This document shows positions 1 through 11,216 of a DNA stretch of 64,000 nucleotides, piece by piece; the first letter of the stretch is position 1; every line of letters begins with the position of its first letter. Origin of the DNA: Paraphysomonas bandaiensis (taxonomy: Eukaryota > Chrysophyceae); NCBI GenBank assembly GCA_965644295.1, contig CBFFRP010000078.1, positions 229,303 to 293,302 of the forward strand, written 5' to 3'. The notes under the pieces were generated by a model. It ran no database searches. It saw only the letters and a program-made list of their open reading frames with translations, and was not told the DNA's origin. The position numbers and the translations under genes were made by a program.

Positions 1-2784
1 GTTTATTCATGTGTTTTCGAGAACACCATTGAGGTAATATACGTATGCGATGTTTATTGGACTGACATATACAGCACAGGCTGCTGAACTTGCTTAGGGC
101 TGCGTATATTGCTACCCCAGGTGTATGTGCAGATAATTTAGAAGTGATCAAGCGGTGTGTTATTGAGTTGTTTGGATTTCACACCATTGGTGGAGATAAT
201 GATATGGAGTCGACATCGATGAGTAGAGATCGCAAACAAACAATTAAACAGCAATTATTGGATGATATTGCTGCTATTCGACGTATTAAACGCATACAGA
301 CAAATGAAGGTGTTGACGTCAAGAAGCTCCTTCTCTCAGGTATTTTTGCGCAGCCTTTAGAATATATTCCGCGTAATGTCTTGTGTACAAGATGAAATTC
401 TACCATCGTCTTTTTTCGTCCACGAAAGTGACAATAGCAAAACACGTCGCATGATTGCGTTGAAAGAAATTTCGCGTCATCTCGCAGCTGACACGATATC
501 TCCCTGGAATCGAGCTGTGGGAAGGTAGTTAGCGCTTGTTTTTTTCTGGTTTTTAAGCTGTTATCTATACATAGGTTGTTGGATACAGGACCTTCAGAGC
601 TCGGATTTTACTTTTGCCTCTCGAAGCTTCTTGTCTTGCATTGGTCTATATCGAATAAAACTCCTGATAGCGAATGTCTTAACACATTATCTGAGGAGTA
701 TTTACAGACAATTGGTTCTATTGTGCAGAAATTGAGACCCGAATACATCCGAGTACTGTCACTTGCTGTAATTTCTGTTGATCCCCGTTCCGAAGGTATT
801 GAATTGCTGCCGTACAAATACATTGAGGATGAACAAGTGGCTGATTTCGATGTGGGTATCGGTAGTGATGTGGCTGAGCATATTTTGTGTGGTATCCTGT
901 CAACTGTTAAGATGAGTGATTCGGTGGGAGGATCTGATCGCAGTAGACCATCTAGAGGAATAACTAAACCAAAGGGACTCTTGGTATCATCAGTTGATAG
1001 CACAGAATCCTCTGAAAATGATAAAAGTAGACAATGCTTGACTGAATATTTGTTATCTGTGATTGCTTTCAATAAAATATTACAGTGTTTACCTCCATCG
1101 TTACATAAAGAAACGCGGCGAGCGTACAACGATATTCAATCTGCAGCAGATTTGATTCAGGGATGCTTATTATCGTCTGAGGTGGACTGTGAGACAATAT
1201 GTACTGTTGTTGAGCAGTTAAATGCGCACTCGACTCAGAGGTTTCGAGAACCTATCCTTGTAACTCCAATTGCGACAGCTTTTATATCGAACATGGTTAC
1301 AGTTCAAGAACAAACAGAATCTTCTAAATTTGAACATGCTGATATTGTTAATCGTTTTAGGAAAATAAACGTACTCATCGCCGAACACAACCGTGATAAG
1401 TTTTGGCGCAGTTACGCTGCGACTTTATGTTCATTGAATGATGATTGCGGATTCGACAGACAAGAGTATCTTGAAATGTTGATTTATAGGTCACAACTTG
1501 CCAGTGCGCTTCAAAATGTTTACCCGTCTGCTATAGACGTTTCTATGCTGCGTTATTTTGAAGTCAACATATATCTTCTATCGGGGCATGTGTTTCGTAA
1601 CTTACAACTACTGTGTCAATCGACAGCTGATTGTCAGTTAAGTGTTGGAGTAGTTCCACTGCAATTAAATCGTTTCGAGAACATAAAAACGAGATGTGAT
1701 ATTGTGTCTGACCTGGTGGACCATGTATGGAGTATTCATCATAATGAGAGTGTGCAGAAATGTGAGATTAAAATTGTTGTTCGCGTCATGCGGCTGTTGC
1801 GGCTAAATCCCTCCACTGATAATACAGTAAAAGACACGATTGAGAGGTGGTCACAGAATGATATGACGAGTACTACTCAAGATTTATTTTCTGAGGAAAC
1901 GTCAACTGATTTTGAGTTGTTTCCTTTTTATCTTAGGATTTTAGAGCTGTGCTCCTCTGCGGGATATTGGGAATGCTTTGTGGACGTGTTGTTGCGCGAT
2001 ATGTTTCCTTGTGCCCCGCAGGGAAGTGAGCAGGATAGGATACTGGCTGTTGCCGCACTCATTGAGAGTTTTTCTCCTGTGCTTGTAGCCACGGTAATTG
2101 TATGAGTTTTGAAAGAAATGCTGCTAAACGTTATTTATGTCCAGATACGCATCTTGCTTAATAGGATATGCCAAGGCTGTAAAGATGTTAACTCTTTGAA
2201 TAAAGAATTTGAAGAGTGCTTAGATATATTGAATGACAACTCTCTAAATGGACTTGATGACTTTGTCGTATTCGTCATATTATTCTGTCGTGTCCCTGTA
2301 CATATGTACGTGCCAATAAAAACTATTTATCCACTTGTTGTTGGCCGATCAATGGATTGGCTGCATAACAGGTAAATATTGTGATGTGTTTCTGAGTAAT
2401 AACTCACTGTACGTTCCCAGAGTAAGCACTCTTTCGGAGGAAGGTGTGGTCGAAATGCAGTCCTACCACGACGGATCACGATGCATTGCAGACTTCGTGC
2501 TTGAATTAGGTTCTCCCACTCGGTGCCCAGCACTCGCATTTCTGTTGTCGCCACTCGCTCTCACACTGTCTCTCATTGAAGTTCATCACTACAGTGAAGC
2601 CGCCCATTTGTACTGGGCTCTGGCGGCTCTACCATCAGCTGCATTTCGAAACGAGCATGCCTACCATATCATGGAAAGCAATCTAGTGACAACGTCGCGA
2701 CCTAAACTTCCTTTCTACTTTTCATGCCTACCAGAGGTAAGCGAGGGGAGCTATGGATGGGGCCAATTGTGGGCCACTAGTTGA
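1..2784 (+). CDS. 3' portion of an unrecognised large multi-exon, alpha-helical protein
   Basis: The gene is open at the left edge. Coding segments join in frame across GT-AG introns at 34-79, about 524-574, 2094-2144 and 2372-2420. One further short intron is needed around 315-360, but I cannot place it exactly. The longest exon (575-2093) encodes about 500 residues rich in Leu, Ile and Ser in helix-like patterns, with no obvious signal peptide or membrane segment. The last exon ends at the stop at 2782-2784, and a possible donor at about 2737 would change only the tail. The style resembles helical-repeat scaffold proteins (HEAT or nuclear-pore type), but I see no diagnostic motif. Treat it as hypothetical. 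The frame-consistent splicing supports a real gene; the function is unknown. Confidence 0.55.
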
Positions 2785-2915
2785 GTTTGATAGGGATATA
2801 AGTCTATGTGTACTAAGCATAAACTATCCATAGAGTGTAAATATAAATATGTATATTGTGAACACAAGTTGTGTTTTAGACATGTTAGAATCGAAAAAAT
2901 AAAGTACGGAAGTAC

Positions 2916-3050
2916 CCAGGGCTAGGAAACAATATATTGCAATACTATTGTTAGAGAGCGTTCCATCAATACTATCGATGGAGATTTTAAACAGGCCCAA
3001 CAATACAAGTACAATATATTGCAATTCAATATATTGTTTCCTATCCCTGG
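2916..3050. mobile_element. MITE, hAT-like termini, family 1
   Basis: The left end reads CCAGGGCTAGGAAACAATAT and the right end is its imperfect reverse complement, ending ATTGTTTCCTATCCCTGG. The flanks GAAGTAC and AAAGTAC look like a decayed target duplication. The same left end and interior recur at 42478-42600 beside a hAT transposase relic. This is therefore probably an internal-deletion derivative of that family. It has no coding capacity. Confidence 0.6.
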
Positions 3051-3235
3051 AAAGTACGTATACAGACGAAAGACGAAAGGTATTACAATCTAATTTATAT
3101 CTATAATTTTGGCCAGTAAACAATGTGATTACGATGAGGGGGGGTAATACGTTTGCCCTACTGATACTCACTAGTTGATGTAAGCACATATATTTAGCTA
3201 CAACCATAAAAACAGTGTCAACTGAACCTCGCCCA

Positions 3236-3345
3236 CGTGTCTCAGTTAGTTATTGGTAGAAGTTTAGTTAGCGTGACTAGTTTTCCTTTAGCTACTTATC
3301 TGGTGCGAATTCTTGACGCCTATTGCTAATAATAAGACTTTGATA
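3236..3345 (+). repeat. 3' fragment of the dispersed retroposon seen at 31.3, 38.7 and 48.0 kb
   Basis: The end of this stretch (CGCCTATTGCTAATAATAAG, then ACTTTGA) matches the 3' terminus of the 31284-31757 element almost exactly. The upstream part (TTAGTTATTGGTAGAAG and so on) is a diverged match. It looks like a 5'-truncated copy. I could not identify a target duplication. Confidence 0.5.
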
Positions 3346-4247
3346 TATATATTTTGCATCATATTGCAATAAAATATATTGTTACCGAACCCTGATATAT
3401 GGTGCCACCTAAAATACTCCAGGCGACATCCACCCCAAGAATTCTATCCTCTCAAGAGTCCGAACCCGACAGAGGCAAGCGCAACCACTCCGGAAACAAC
3501 TTCTCCTTACTTATGACCGAAACCCCACCATCTCCGCCACCGACTTACACTCTCATATACATCTCGCCCCATCCACTCCTCACATAACCCATGGCACAGG
3601 CCCGCCAGACACATTGCCAAAACGTAGACCCCCCGACTAACCTCACTACAAGGGACGGTTGCACCATGGTGCTCGCAGCGATGCACAAGCAGTCCCGAGA
3701 CGGTTGCCCGCCACTAGTAGTATAGCAATTCCAGTCATTAGTCAGTCTATAGATGTAAAACTAGTTTCTGTACACAACCGTTCTCATGTACTAATCAGCA
3801 GACACTCTTTTATATGGTGCACTATGAGTAATGAGTACTAGCCGTACTAGCTAACCCTCAGATTGAAATGTTGGAAGAATGTAATAATGACTCAATATAA
3901 GTGAAAGTTGGTAACTTTATATTATTATATTGTCATTAGCCCATTGCGTAAATAGCAACTGCTAAGTCGCAAGCAGCCACTAGCTAAGACAATCAAGAGC
4001 ACCAATGTAATAGATTACATGACAAGATCTGCACATCAACACACTTCTGACTTAGCATATCTCTTTCAGAGATTACAACACGTAAAAATCACTAAAGGTA
4101 CCATTCACTTACAAAACAATCTGAAAAAAAACACACAATGTGATTGAAAGAAATTCTATATCATGGTACTGGTACACATACTTATCAATATATACATATG
4201 CAGCTGTTTGGAAGGGAAAACTACAACTATCTTTATATGGAAAGAAC
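3346..4247. other. Intergenic; C-rich, strand-asymmetric island at about 3400-3720
   Basis: No convincing gene. From about 3400 to 3720 the + strand becomes unusually C-rich, unlike the surrounding AT-rich DNA. It can be read as a short Pro/Ser-rich frame, but without conserved motifs or splice structure. It may be a fragment of an inserted element. The remainder to 4247 shows nothing recognisable. Confidence 0.4.
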
Positions 4248-6107
4248 CTACACATCAGCATACCGCACAGGCTTCTTGCACTTTGGGCTATATTGCTTCT
4301 TTGTCCTCGGACTGGTCTTGACAACAGTTCCATATCCTACTCCAGTAGAGCACTTCATTTCCGCAGAAAGCTTTTGCTTCTCCCGTCCTGAAACACTTGC
4401 TATATGTTTATTTTGTCTGCTGTGCGGGGACGGAGTCGCTGGTGGAGGTGGCTGCGGAGGCTTCGCGATTTCACTAGAAGTCCCGGAGCCACCGAGGTCT
4501 CTACCACTATGTTGCGCCACTTGCACATGTTTATTTTGTCTGCTGTACGGGGACGGAGTTGCTGGTGGAGGTGGCTGTGGAGGCTTCGAGGTTTCACTAG
4601 AAGTCCCGGAGCCACCGAGGTCTCTACCACTATGTTGCGCCGCCTGCACATGTTTATTTTGTCTGCTGTACGGGGACGGAGTTGCTGGTGGAGGTGGCTG
4701 TGGAGGTTTCGCGATTTCACTAGAAACCCCGGAATCACCGAGGTCGCTACCACTATGTTGCGCCACTTGCTCATGTTGATTTCTTCCTGCAACACTTGCT
4801 ATATGTTTATTTTGTCTGCTGTGCGGGGACGGAGTCGCTGGTGGAGGTGGCTGTGGAGGCTTCGCGATTTCACTAGAAGTCCCGGAGCCACCGAGGTCTC
4901 TACCACTATGTTGTGCCACTTGCACATGTTTATTTTGTCTACTGTACGGGGACGGAGTTGCTGGTGGAGGTGGTTGTGGAGGTTTCGCGATTTCACTAGT
5001 CCCATTATTAAAGCCGTCAACATGACTACGTGATGCGTGAGAAGTATGAGAAGATGTGTTAATTCGAGGTGGAGGAGGTCGCGGCGGAGGGGGTGCGGAC
5101 TGACTCCTCGTCAAAGGTTGCGGTAGAGCTACACCGTTACGCCTTCCCGTACGGTGGGTTGCTGCTTCATAGGGCGCAGCCCGTAGAACGGTATACACTG
5201 GATGGCGGAGACGGTACTCCGGCAACGTGCCGCGGTCCCTTTCATGCAGCATCTGGTGAAACTTTTTTTCTACACGGTGCCGCCACTCCTCTTTGACTCC
5301 ATTGGGATCATGCTCATTTGGATACTTCTCTGGTAAAACAGCAAAAATTGCCCCCGTCTCAACTATGTCGAGGTTCTGCCCTTTCGTGCAGTATGGGCCA
5401 CGCACCTCACTATCTGTGAGATTGAGAATCTCAGAAGATTTCAATTGAATTATCCATAGACTTCGTTTTTTAAGAATTCTTTCGGCAATACAGTCTGCCA
5501 TTCCTCTATTGTCTATTAGCTCATCCTCAGTTACAGTAAATACGTCAGATGGAACAATATTGCGCATAGTCTGTAAACATTCCAGGGCGTATGGCATAAC
5601 CTGACTCCTCCAAGCCTCCTTTTTTTCTTCATGGGTTGCCGCCCTTTTGATGGTCCCTCTGCTACTTACAGCCTTAGTTTCCAAAAGGCCAGACGCATGC
5701 TCGCCGTATGCTGTACTTTTGGACTTATCTGAAATAATTTCAGCGTTGTTCCTCATTTTCTGGGTACTGTACTGCTCTACTTTGCGTTCTTTGGGTGATA
5801 TTTGATTAATATAGGCTCTGTTCATGTCTATCCTGTGTTGAATTCGGGCTAACTTGTTTTCAAGAAGCGGTTTAATTAGCTCACTCTTTACTTTCTCGTA
5901 CGACTCACGAATCATCTCATCAGTGTTAGTACTGCTTCCACCCGCTGCATATATAACCCCATCCACACTTCTCAAACGCAAACGTATCTCCGAAGCCTCC
6001 TTCATTAGTTCTTCGTTTTCAATTGCAACCTGAGAACAATCGGCGCTTACGACACACTGGAAACCGTGCTGATCTTCACTGTTGTATAGCTCCAAGTCTG
6101 TTACCAA
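4248..6107 (-). CDS. Proline-rich tandem-repeat protein, function unknown
   Basis: The open frame is 619 codons. The first in-frame ATG is at 6005, so either translation starts there or the upstream part is an exon entered at an acceptor near 6096. The N-terminal 300 residues are charged and partly helical and match no family I recognise. A proline stretch (APPPPRPPPPRI) follows. After it come five tandem repeats, each with a core like EIAKPPQPPPPATPSP and the tail SRQNKH. The repeat period at DNA level is 123 bp (41 aa), except one unit of 153 bp. The C-terminus is basic (Lys/Arg-rich). Polyproline cores of this type commonly bind SH3, WW or profilin domains, so a cytoskeletal or signalling scaffold is plausible; that is inference. 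Confidence 0.6.
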   Translation of the reverse strand: MVTDLELYNSEDQHGFQCVVSADCSQVAIENEELMKEASEIRLRLRSVDGVIYAAGGSSTNTDEMIRESYEKVKSELIKPLLENKLARIQHRIDMNRAYINQISPKERKVEQYSTQKMRNNAEIISDKSKSTAYGEHASGLLETKAVSSRGTIKRAATHEEKKEAWRSQVMPYALECLQTMRNIVPSDVFTVTEDELIDNRGMADCIAERILKKRSLWIIQLKSSEILNLTDSEVRGPYCTKGQNLDIVETGAIFAVLPEKYPNEHDPNGVKEEWRHRVEKKFHQMLHERDRGTLPEYRLRHPVYTVLRAAPYEAATHRTGRRNGVALPQPLTRSQSAPPPPRPPPPRINTSSHTSHASRSHVDGFNNGTSEIAKPPQPPPPATPSPYSRQNKHVQVAQHSGRDLGGSGTSSEIAKPPQPPPPATPSPHSRQNKHIASVAGRNQHEQVAQHSGSDLGDSGVSSEIAKPPQPPPPATPSPYSRQNKHVQAAQHSGRDLGGSGTSSETSKPPQPPPPATPSPYSRQNKHVQVAQHSGRDLGGSGTSSEIAKPPQPPPPATPSPHSRQNKHIASVSGREKQKLSAEMKCSTGVGYGTVVKTSPRTKKQYSPKCKKPVRYADV

Positions 6108-6139
6108 ATATATTACTCGTGGCTATAAAAATTGTGTCA

Positions 6140-6835
6140 TACGACCGCGGAAGACACACACATACAGCATATCTGGTGAACATGCACCCCACACAAGCAG
6201 TAGTCGAAATCACACTCATATACAGCTATACATAATCATGCTCATATATAGCTATACACACACTCATCTACAGCTACACACCCACACATAAACAGCTATA
6301 CACATCCTCATATATACACACTCACCTACAACTATACATACCCATCTTCATATATACACACTCATATACAGCTATATACGCACTCATCTATAGCTATACA
6401 CGCACTCATCTACAGCTATACATACACACTCATCCACAGCTATATACACACTCTCATCTACAGCTATGCACACACCCATATACAGCTATACACATTCTCA
6501 TATACACACACTCACCTAAAACTATACATACACATCTTCATATATACACACTCATATACAGCTGTACACACTCATCTACAGCTATACACATCCTCATATA
6601 CACACAGTCATCTACAGCTATACATACACTCATATACATCTATACACACTCATCTACAACTATACATACACTCATATACATCTATACACACTCATCTACA
6701 ACTATACATACACTCATATACATCTATACACACTCATCTACAACTATACATACACTCATATACATCTATACACACTCATCTACAACTATACATACACTCA
6801 TATACATCTATACACACTCATCTACAACTATACAT
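6140..6835. repeat. Minisatellite, AT/C-rich, including a 42-bp unit
   Basis: Irregular repeats of CTCATATACAGCTATACACA type become a regular 42-bp unit at about 6625-6835 (roughly five near-identical copies: a CTCATATACATCTATACACA block plus a CTCATCTACAACTATACAT block). It lies between the 3' end of the PH-domain gene and the 5' side of the proline-rich gene, both on the minus strand. No coding potential. Confidence 0.85.
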
Positions 6836-6950
6836 AATCAACAAGCTTAATAATATCAATCATACCTTTTAAATCTTGTAAGACATCATTCCATTGTACA
6901 GAATACACATATTCCTACATACCAAGCACTTAATCAGTTCTTCATCTCAA

Positions 6951-7361
6951 TTACATTAAGTTACAAACCATCACACTTGTTTGATTATTAGTTTGTCCAA
7001 GTAATAAAACAAATTTCTTTGCTTCATCCATCGAATCAAAGACAATATCCATATTACGTGAATCTATATGAGTTGATAATATCATTGATATACCATAAGG
7101 ATTTTTACATCCTGATTTCTTTATATTCCCATCTGGTCCTCTACTTAAAGTGATATCTGCTATATGTAAATATCCTTTAGGTATATGTGTAATATGATCA
7201 AAATACAGTAATGTATTATCATCTTTAATAAAATATGAACGTTGTCTCCATGACCATAATTGAGAACCTTTTTTACGAAATGTTCCACCTCCAATAATTT
7301 CAGTTTTTTTATTTGTATATTTTTCAAAATATTCTTTTAATGATGCTTGTCGTTTGAGCAT
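6951..7361 (-). CDS. Small PH-domain protein
   Basis: A single-exon frame of 136 codons starts at a genuine ATG (7361). Residues about 25-122 have the pleckstrin-homology pattern: a first strand with GTFRKKGSQLWSWRQR, the RSYFI strand, a LLYFD strand, a KGYLHIADI strand, and a C-terminal helix with FDSMDEAKKFVLLLG. A basic cluster in the first strands (RKKGS...RQRS) is the usual position for phosphoinositide contacts. PH domains recruit proteins to membranes. At this length the protein is little more than the domain plus a short basic N-terminus. Fold assignment is fairly sure; the ligand is unknown. Confidence 0.75.
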   Translation of the reverse strand: MLKRQASLKEYFEKYTNKKTEIIGGGTFRKKGSQLWSWRQRSYFIKDDNTLLYFDHITHIPKGYLHIADITLSRGPDGNIKKSGCKNPYGISMILSTHIDSRNMDIVFDSMDEAKKFVLLLGQTNNQTSVMVCNLM

Positions 7362-8087
7362 ATTAATATCTATATAATCATATACATAATGAAGTGAAGT
7401 GAATCAGATTGATGTATATATGAATATGTATATGAAGTGAAGCAAGAAGAACTTATATAAGAAGTTATTGAAGAACATACATACTGCCTGTATGTATGGA
7501 TGTACAGCACAGTATACATATATATGTATGCAGACCGGTGTACATATTCATATATTTAAATCCCAACTAGCGATAGATTTCATATACATTCTGTATACCA
7601 TGTATACGGTATACTACTATTGTCTGGTTCTTGTATAATACATAGAGATATACAATGTATTCTTGCCTGTGCATGGAATATTCGACACTCCACTTCTACA
7701 TCACCTAAACTGAGGATTTCCAATGGATATTACAACTTTTCTCCAATTTTCTATACTTTCATAATATTTTCTAAATTTTCTAGTTGTGGAATCAGTTATC
7801 AGATATAATCCCCTGTATCTGCTATAGGAGAGTATAGAGAAGTACGACACACTGCTCTTCGTACGAGATAGCATGGTATGCATATATACATACATACATG
7901 TATGGACATACCACATCTAGCTATTCTTATTATTTAAACGAGATCATTACACTATCATATATACCATACAACGGGTATAACTATATCCTATTACATCATC
8001 GAATAAACTCATTTACTATCTATTTCATTGTCCAACTGGCATTATATTCCAGTTAGGTTATATCCGACCAATTACTATATTAGCAAC
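7362..8087. other. Intergenic region between divergent PH gene and MAP2K gene
   Basis: AT-rich DNA between two divergently transcribed genes, so both promoters should lie here. It contains short TATG/CATA tracts. I see no further coding sequence, RNA gene or clear regulatory motif. Confidence 0.4.
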
Positions 8088-9622
8088 ATGGCGGCACGTT
8101 TACGCCGTGGGCTTTCTATTGCCATCAATGATGCTACTGAAGATTCATTTACTGCAGATGGTAATCATTATAAACATTATTTTCGTAAGATATTAATTTT
8201 ATTTTTTTAGGGGATATGTTTTTAAAAGATAATCTTATGATTGATGCTAATGGCATTGAGATGAGGAACAACCCTAAACGATTTAATATTGACTATGATG
8301 AGCTTGATATAGGGGATACAATTGGAAGAGGATGTAGTAGTGTTGTTATTCATGGATTGCATGCTCCGACTGGTACCCCTTTGGCGTTAAAAATTATTAA
8401 TATGTTTGATAAGAGCAAACGTGATCAGCTCATACGCGAAATATGCTCACTCTATGATGCACAGTGTCCTAGGTACAATCGATGTGATTTTTGCAATATC
8501 TGTCCTCTTATCCTCTTTATGTTTCTTTTACAGTTTAATTACATTTTATGGATCGTTTTATCGCGAGGGATCCATTACTATTGCTTTGGAATTTATGGAC
8601 GGTGGATCACTCGCCAACGTTCTTGCCCAGGTTGGACCCATTCCAGAGAACGTACTGGCCAGTATTGCGTTTCAAGTAAGTTTACACATCTGTGAGTGTA
8701 AAGATGGTTGCCGTAAAACTTCTGCTAAAATGGCGGTTTTCTGTGGTTTAAGCATACTTACATTTTTATGTTCTTGTTAGATTCTTTGGGGGCTTGCGTA
8801 TCTTTATCATGAGAAGAGAGTTCACAGGTATCTATTTATGCGTAGTTCACTGAGACAATATATATGCTTATATATGATTGTCGACGCTGATTACCGAAAT
8901 CCTGCTTCTTGTCTGTTTATGGTTATATTTTTAACAATTCTCTTTTTCCCAGAGATATAAAGCCATCGAACCTGCTCATAAATTCTCAAGGACAAGTTAA
9001 GGTAGGTATATCTCATGTTTAAAGTATATTGGGCAGCTGGTGTGTTTGAATTGTGTAGTAGGTTCTATTTTTTCAGCTTATTGATTGTTATGAGTAGGTG
9101 ACAGACTTCGGAGTGTCGGCCGAACTGCAGAGCACGATAGAGATGTGTGGTACCTTTGTGGGTACTTTTAAGTACATGTCTCCTGAACGTATCCGGAACC
9201 AACCATACAGCTACCAGAGTGATATCTGGAGCTTCGGACTTGTCATGATGGAGTGTGCAACCGGGAAGTACCCGTTTAGTGAGTGCTCGAACTGCATCGA
9301 TATGGCCCAGACGATACTTGATTGTGAAGTACCGCCTCTATCTCGAAGAATATTCTCTGCTGAGTTCATCGACTTTGTGGGAGTGTGTTTACAAAGGGTG
9401 CGTTGTGGTACTGTTTATTGTTGTTGTTATTCATTCTTTCAATGTTGTACTACATTTGGAGTAATTTGAAATATAATTAATTGGTGACAGGACCCAAAGC
9501 ATCGTCCACCTGCAGAAGTACTTCTGACAGCTCCTTGGTTGAGACTTCATGGTGTTCATTCCTACGATGATGCTGTCAATGTCGTAAACGACTGGATTGT
9601 ACACGGCCTCTCCAGGAAATAA
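8088..9622 (+). CDS. MAP kinase kinase-like (STE7 family) protein kinase
   Basis: Seven exons join in frame (8088-8160, 8211-8472, 8534-8675, 8781-8827, 8953-9001, 9098-9397, 9491-9622), giving 334 residues. Visible kinase landmarks in order: glycine loop IGRGCSSVV; the ATP-anchoring lysine in LALKII; hinge LEFMDGGSL; catalytic loop HRDIKPSNLL; metal-binding DFG in VTDFGVSAEL; activation segment GTFKYMSPERI; and the SDIWSFGLVMMECATGKYPF helix. The DIKPSN loop and the short activation loop with Ser/Thr between DFG and SPERI are typical of MAP2Ks, which phosphorylate MAP kinases. The protein is nearly all catalytic domain, with a short basic N-terminus (MAARLRRGLSI). A second kinase of the same class follows at 11217 on the same strand. 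Family assignment is strong; the specific pathway is not inferable. Confidence 0.9.
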
Positions 9623-11216
9623 CCAATGATATGAGATCAGTTGGTTGATATGGTGGGAAGATATCTCTCTTCGTTGCAGTATATGATGCCAGAGACATAT
9701 AAGATATGTACATATAAGTTTTTTGATGATGCATGCACTTTATTATCGTTTGATATATAAATGCATTGATATGTATATGAATCTCGTCCTTGTGACGCAG
9801 GCTACTTTCAAAGTGTGGTAATACAGCTGGCGTCAGAAATTGTAGACGAAGGCTTACTAGTTTCTGTAATAACCATGATTATATAATTGTAATTCTGTCG
9901 TCGTCTGTTTTAAATTTCGGAGCTATTCTATTTCTTTGAGTTAGACACCATTGTGTGAATATACTCAGTGATATTTTACAGTAGATAGAATATTCGGATC
10001 ACATTATCACGAGAAATAAGTGTAGCTCTATATTTCAGGATATATGGATATATTGTTTTATTATTTGTTTTCATTTTTGTTTCTTTGAATTGCTCAATCA
10101 TAATGGGTAAAAGAGTGGTATATTATTACGCAAAAGCATTATTAGAGTCAAATGCTTCGTATTGATATATATTTTCAAATAGTCATCCAGACTCCCTTAT
10201 CTATGAAAAATTCAGAAGGAAGTAGTAGACACCAGGTCTTCATTTTGTGGTCTTCATATGAAAAAAACAGATGTACACTCCATAGTTTACAGGGGAAGAT
10301 ATCACATTGATATATTTAATAAAATAGAACTATGTAATGAGTTTTGAATCAGAGATGAAACAACTAGTTTTATTGAACACAGTAAGCTTGAAGCCTTCGT
10401 CATCTTTAATCATGAGCCTCGAGTTACCTCTATATAGTCACAATCTTGAGATGCATGGTGACATCAGCCATACAAGTGGTAATCTTATGTATGCACCTTT
10501 TGTACATGTATATCTACTTCAAACAATACTGTATTATAAGTAAAACATGATATCCTCATAATCTATTGCATATATTCTATATCAGTGATATATAACTCAG
10601 TGGGACTGCATCAGATACTGCCTATATGTCCAGTAACTGGCAAGTAGGTCATTTTACAGAGCAGTGTACAGCAGAGTGTACAATATCTACCATTTATAGT
10701 AGAAAAGTGAAAATATGCCTGATTTTGACACTGAAAACTTGGATAAATTCTCTGTGCCACTCTGTAGAAAGTAAAAAGTCAATAGGTTTAAAAAATCCAG
10801 TTTTTTTGTTGTTGTATGTTGTTTTTCAGATTGCACAAACAACAAAAAAGCCTGAATTTGTTTTGCCATATTCCCATAAACACACTTCCGTTGTACGTTT
10901 TTTACACTGAAAAATCTATAGAGACTTGAGAGTCTATATATACATACGTAGAGGTAGGTGTATGTATGTATGTATGTATGTATGTATGTATGTATGTATG
11001 TATGTATGTACTGGTGTCAGTTATGTATGATATGCTGCGTATATATACATAGAGTCATATGAGACACTCTATTAACAAGAACATCTATAAAGAAACATTA
11101 AAACTCATATAAATATATCAAAGAAACACAATAAAAACAATGAAAATAATAACTCTTTCATCACTATCATATATATGACAGTATAATAATATATATATCT
11201 ATATATATATACTCAT
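9623..11216. other. Intergenic, 1.6 kb; (ATGT)n tract at about 10962-11009
   Basis: The 3' flank of the first kinase and the promoter region of the second. Short open frames (for example 10337-10543 and 10626-10910) are AT-driven, with no splice context or recognisable motif. The only clear structure is a run of about 12 ATGT units. Confidence 0.5.

Noticed and set aside
4400-5033. Long frames opposite the proline-rich gene (Trp/Arg/Gly-rich repeats)
   Set aside because: Antisense shadows of the 123-bp repeats; composition follows the repeat DNA, with no motif or splice signals.
10337-10910. Two small plus-strand frames between the kinase genes
   Set aside because: No splice context or motif; likely chance frames in AT-rich DNA.
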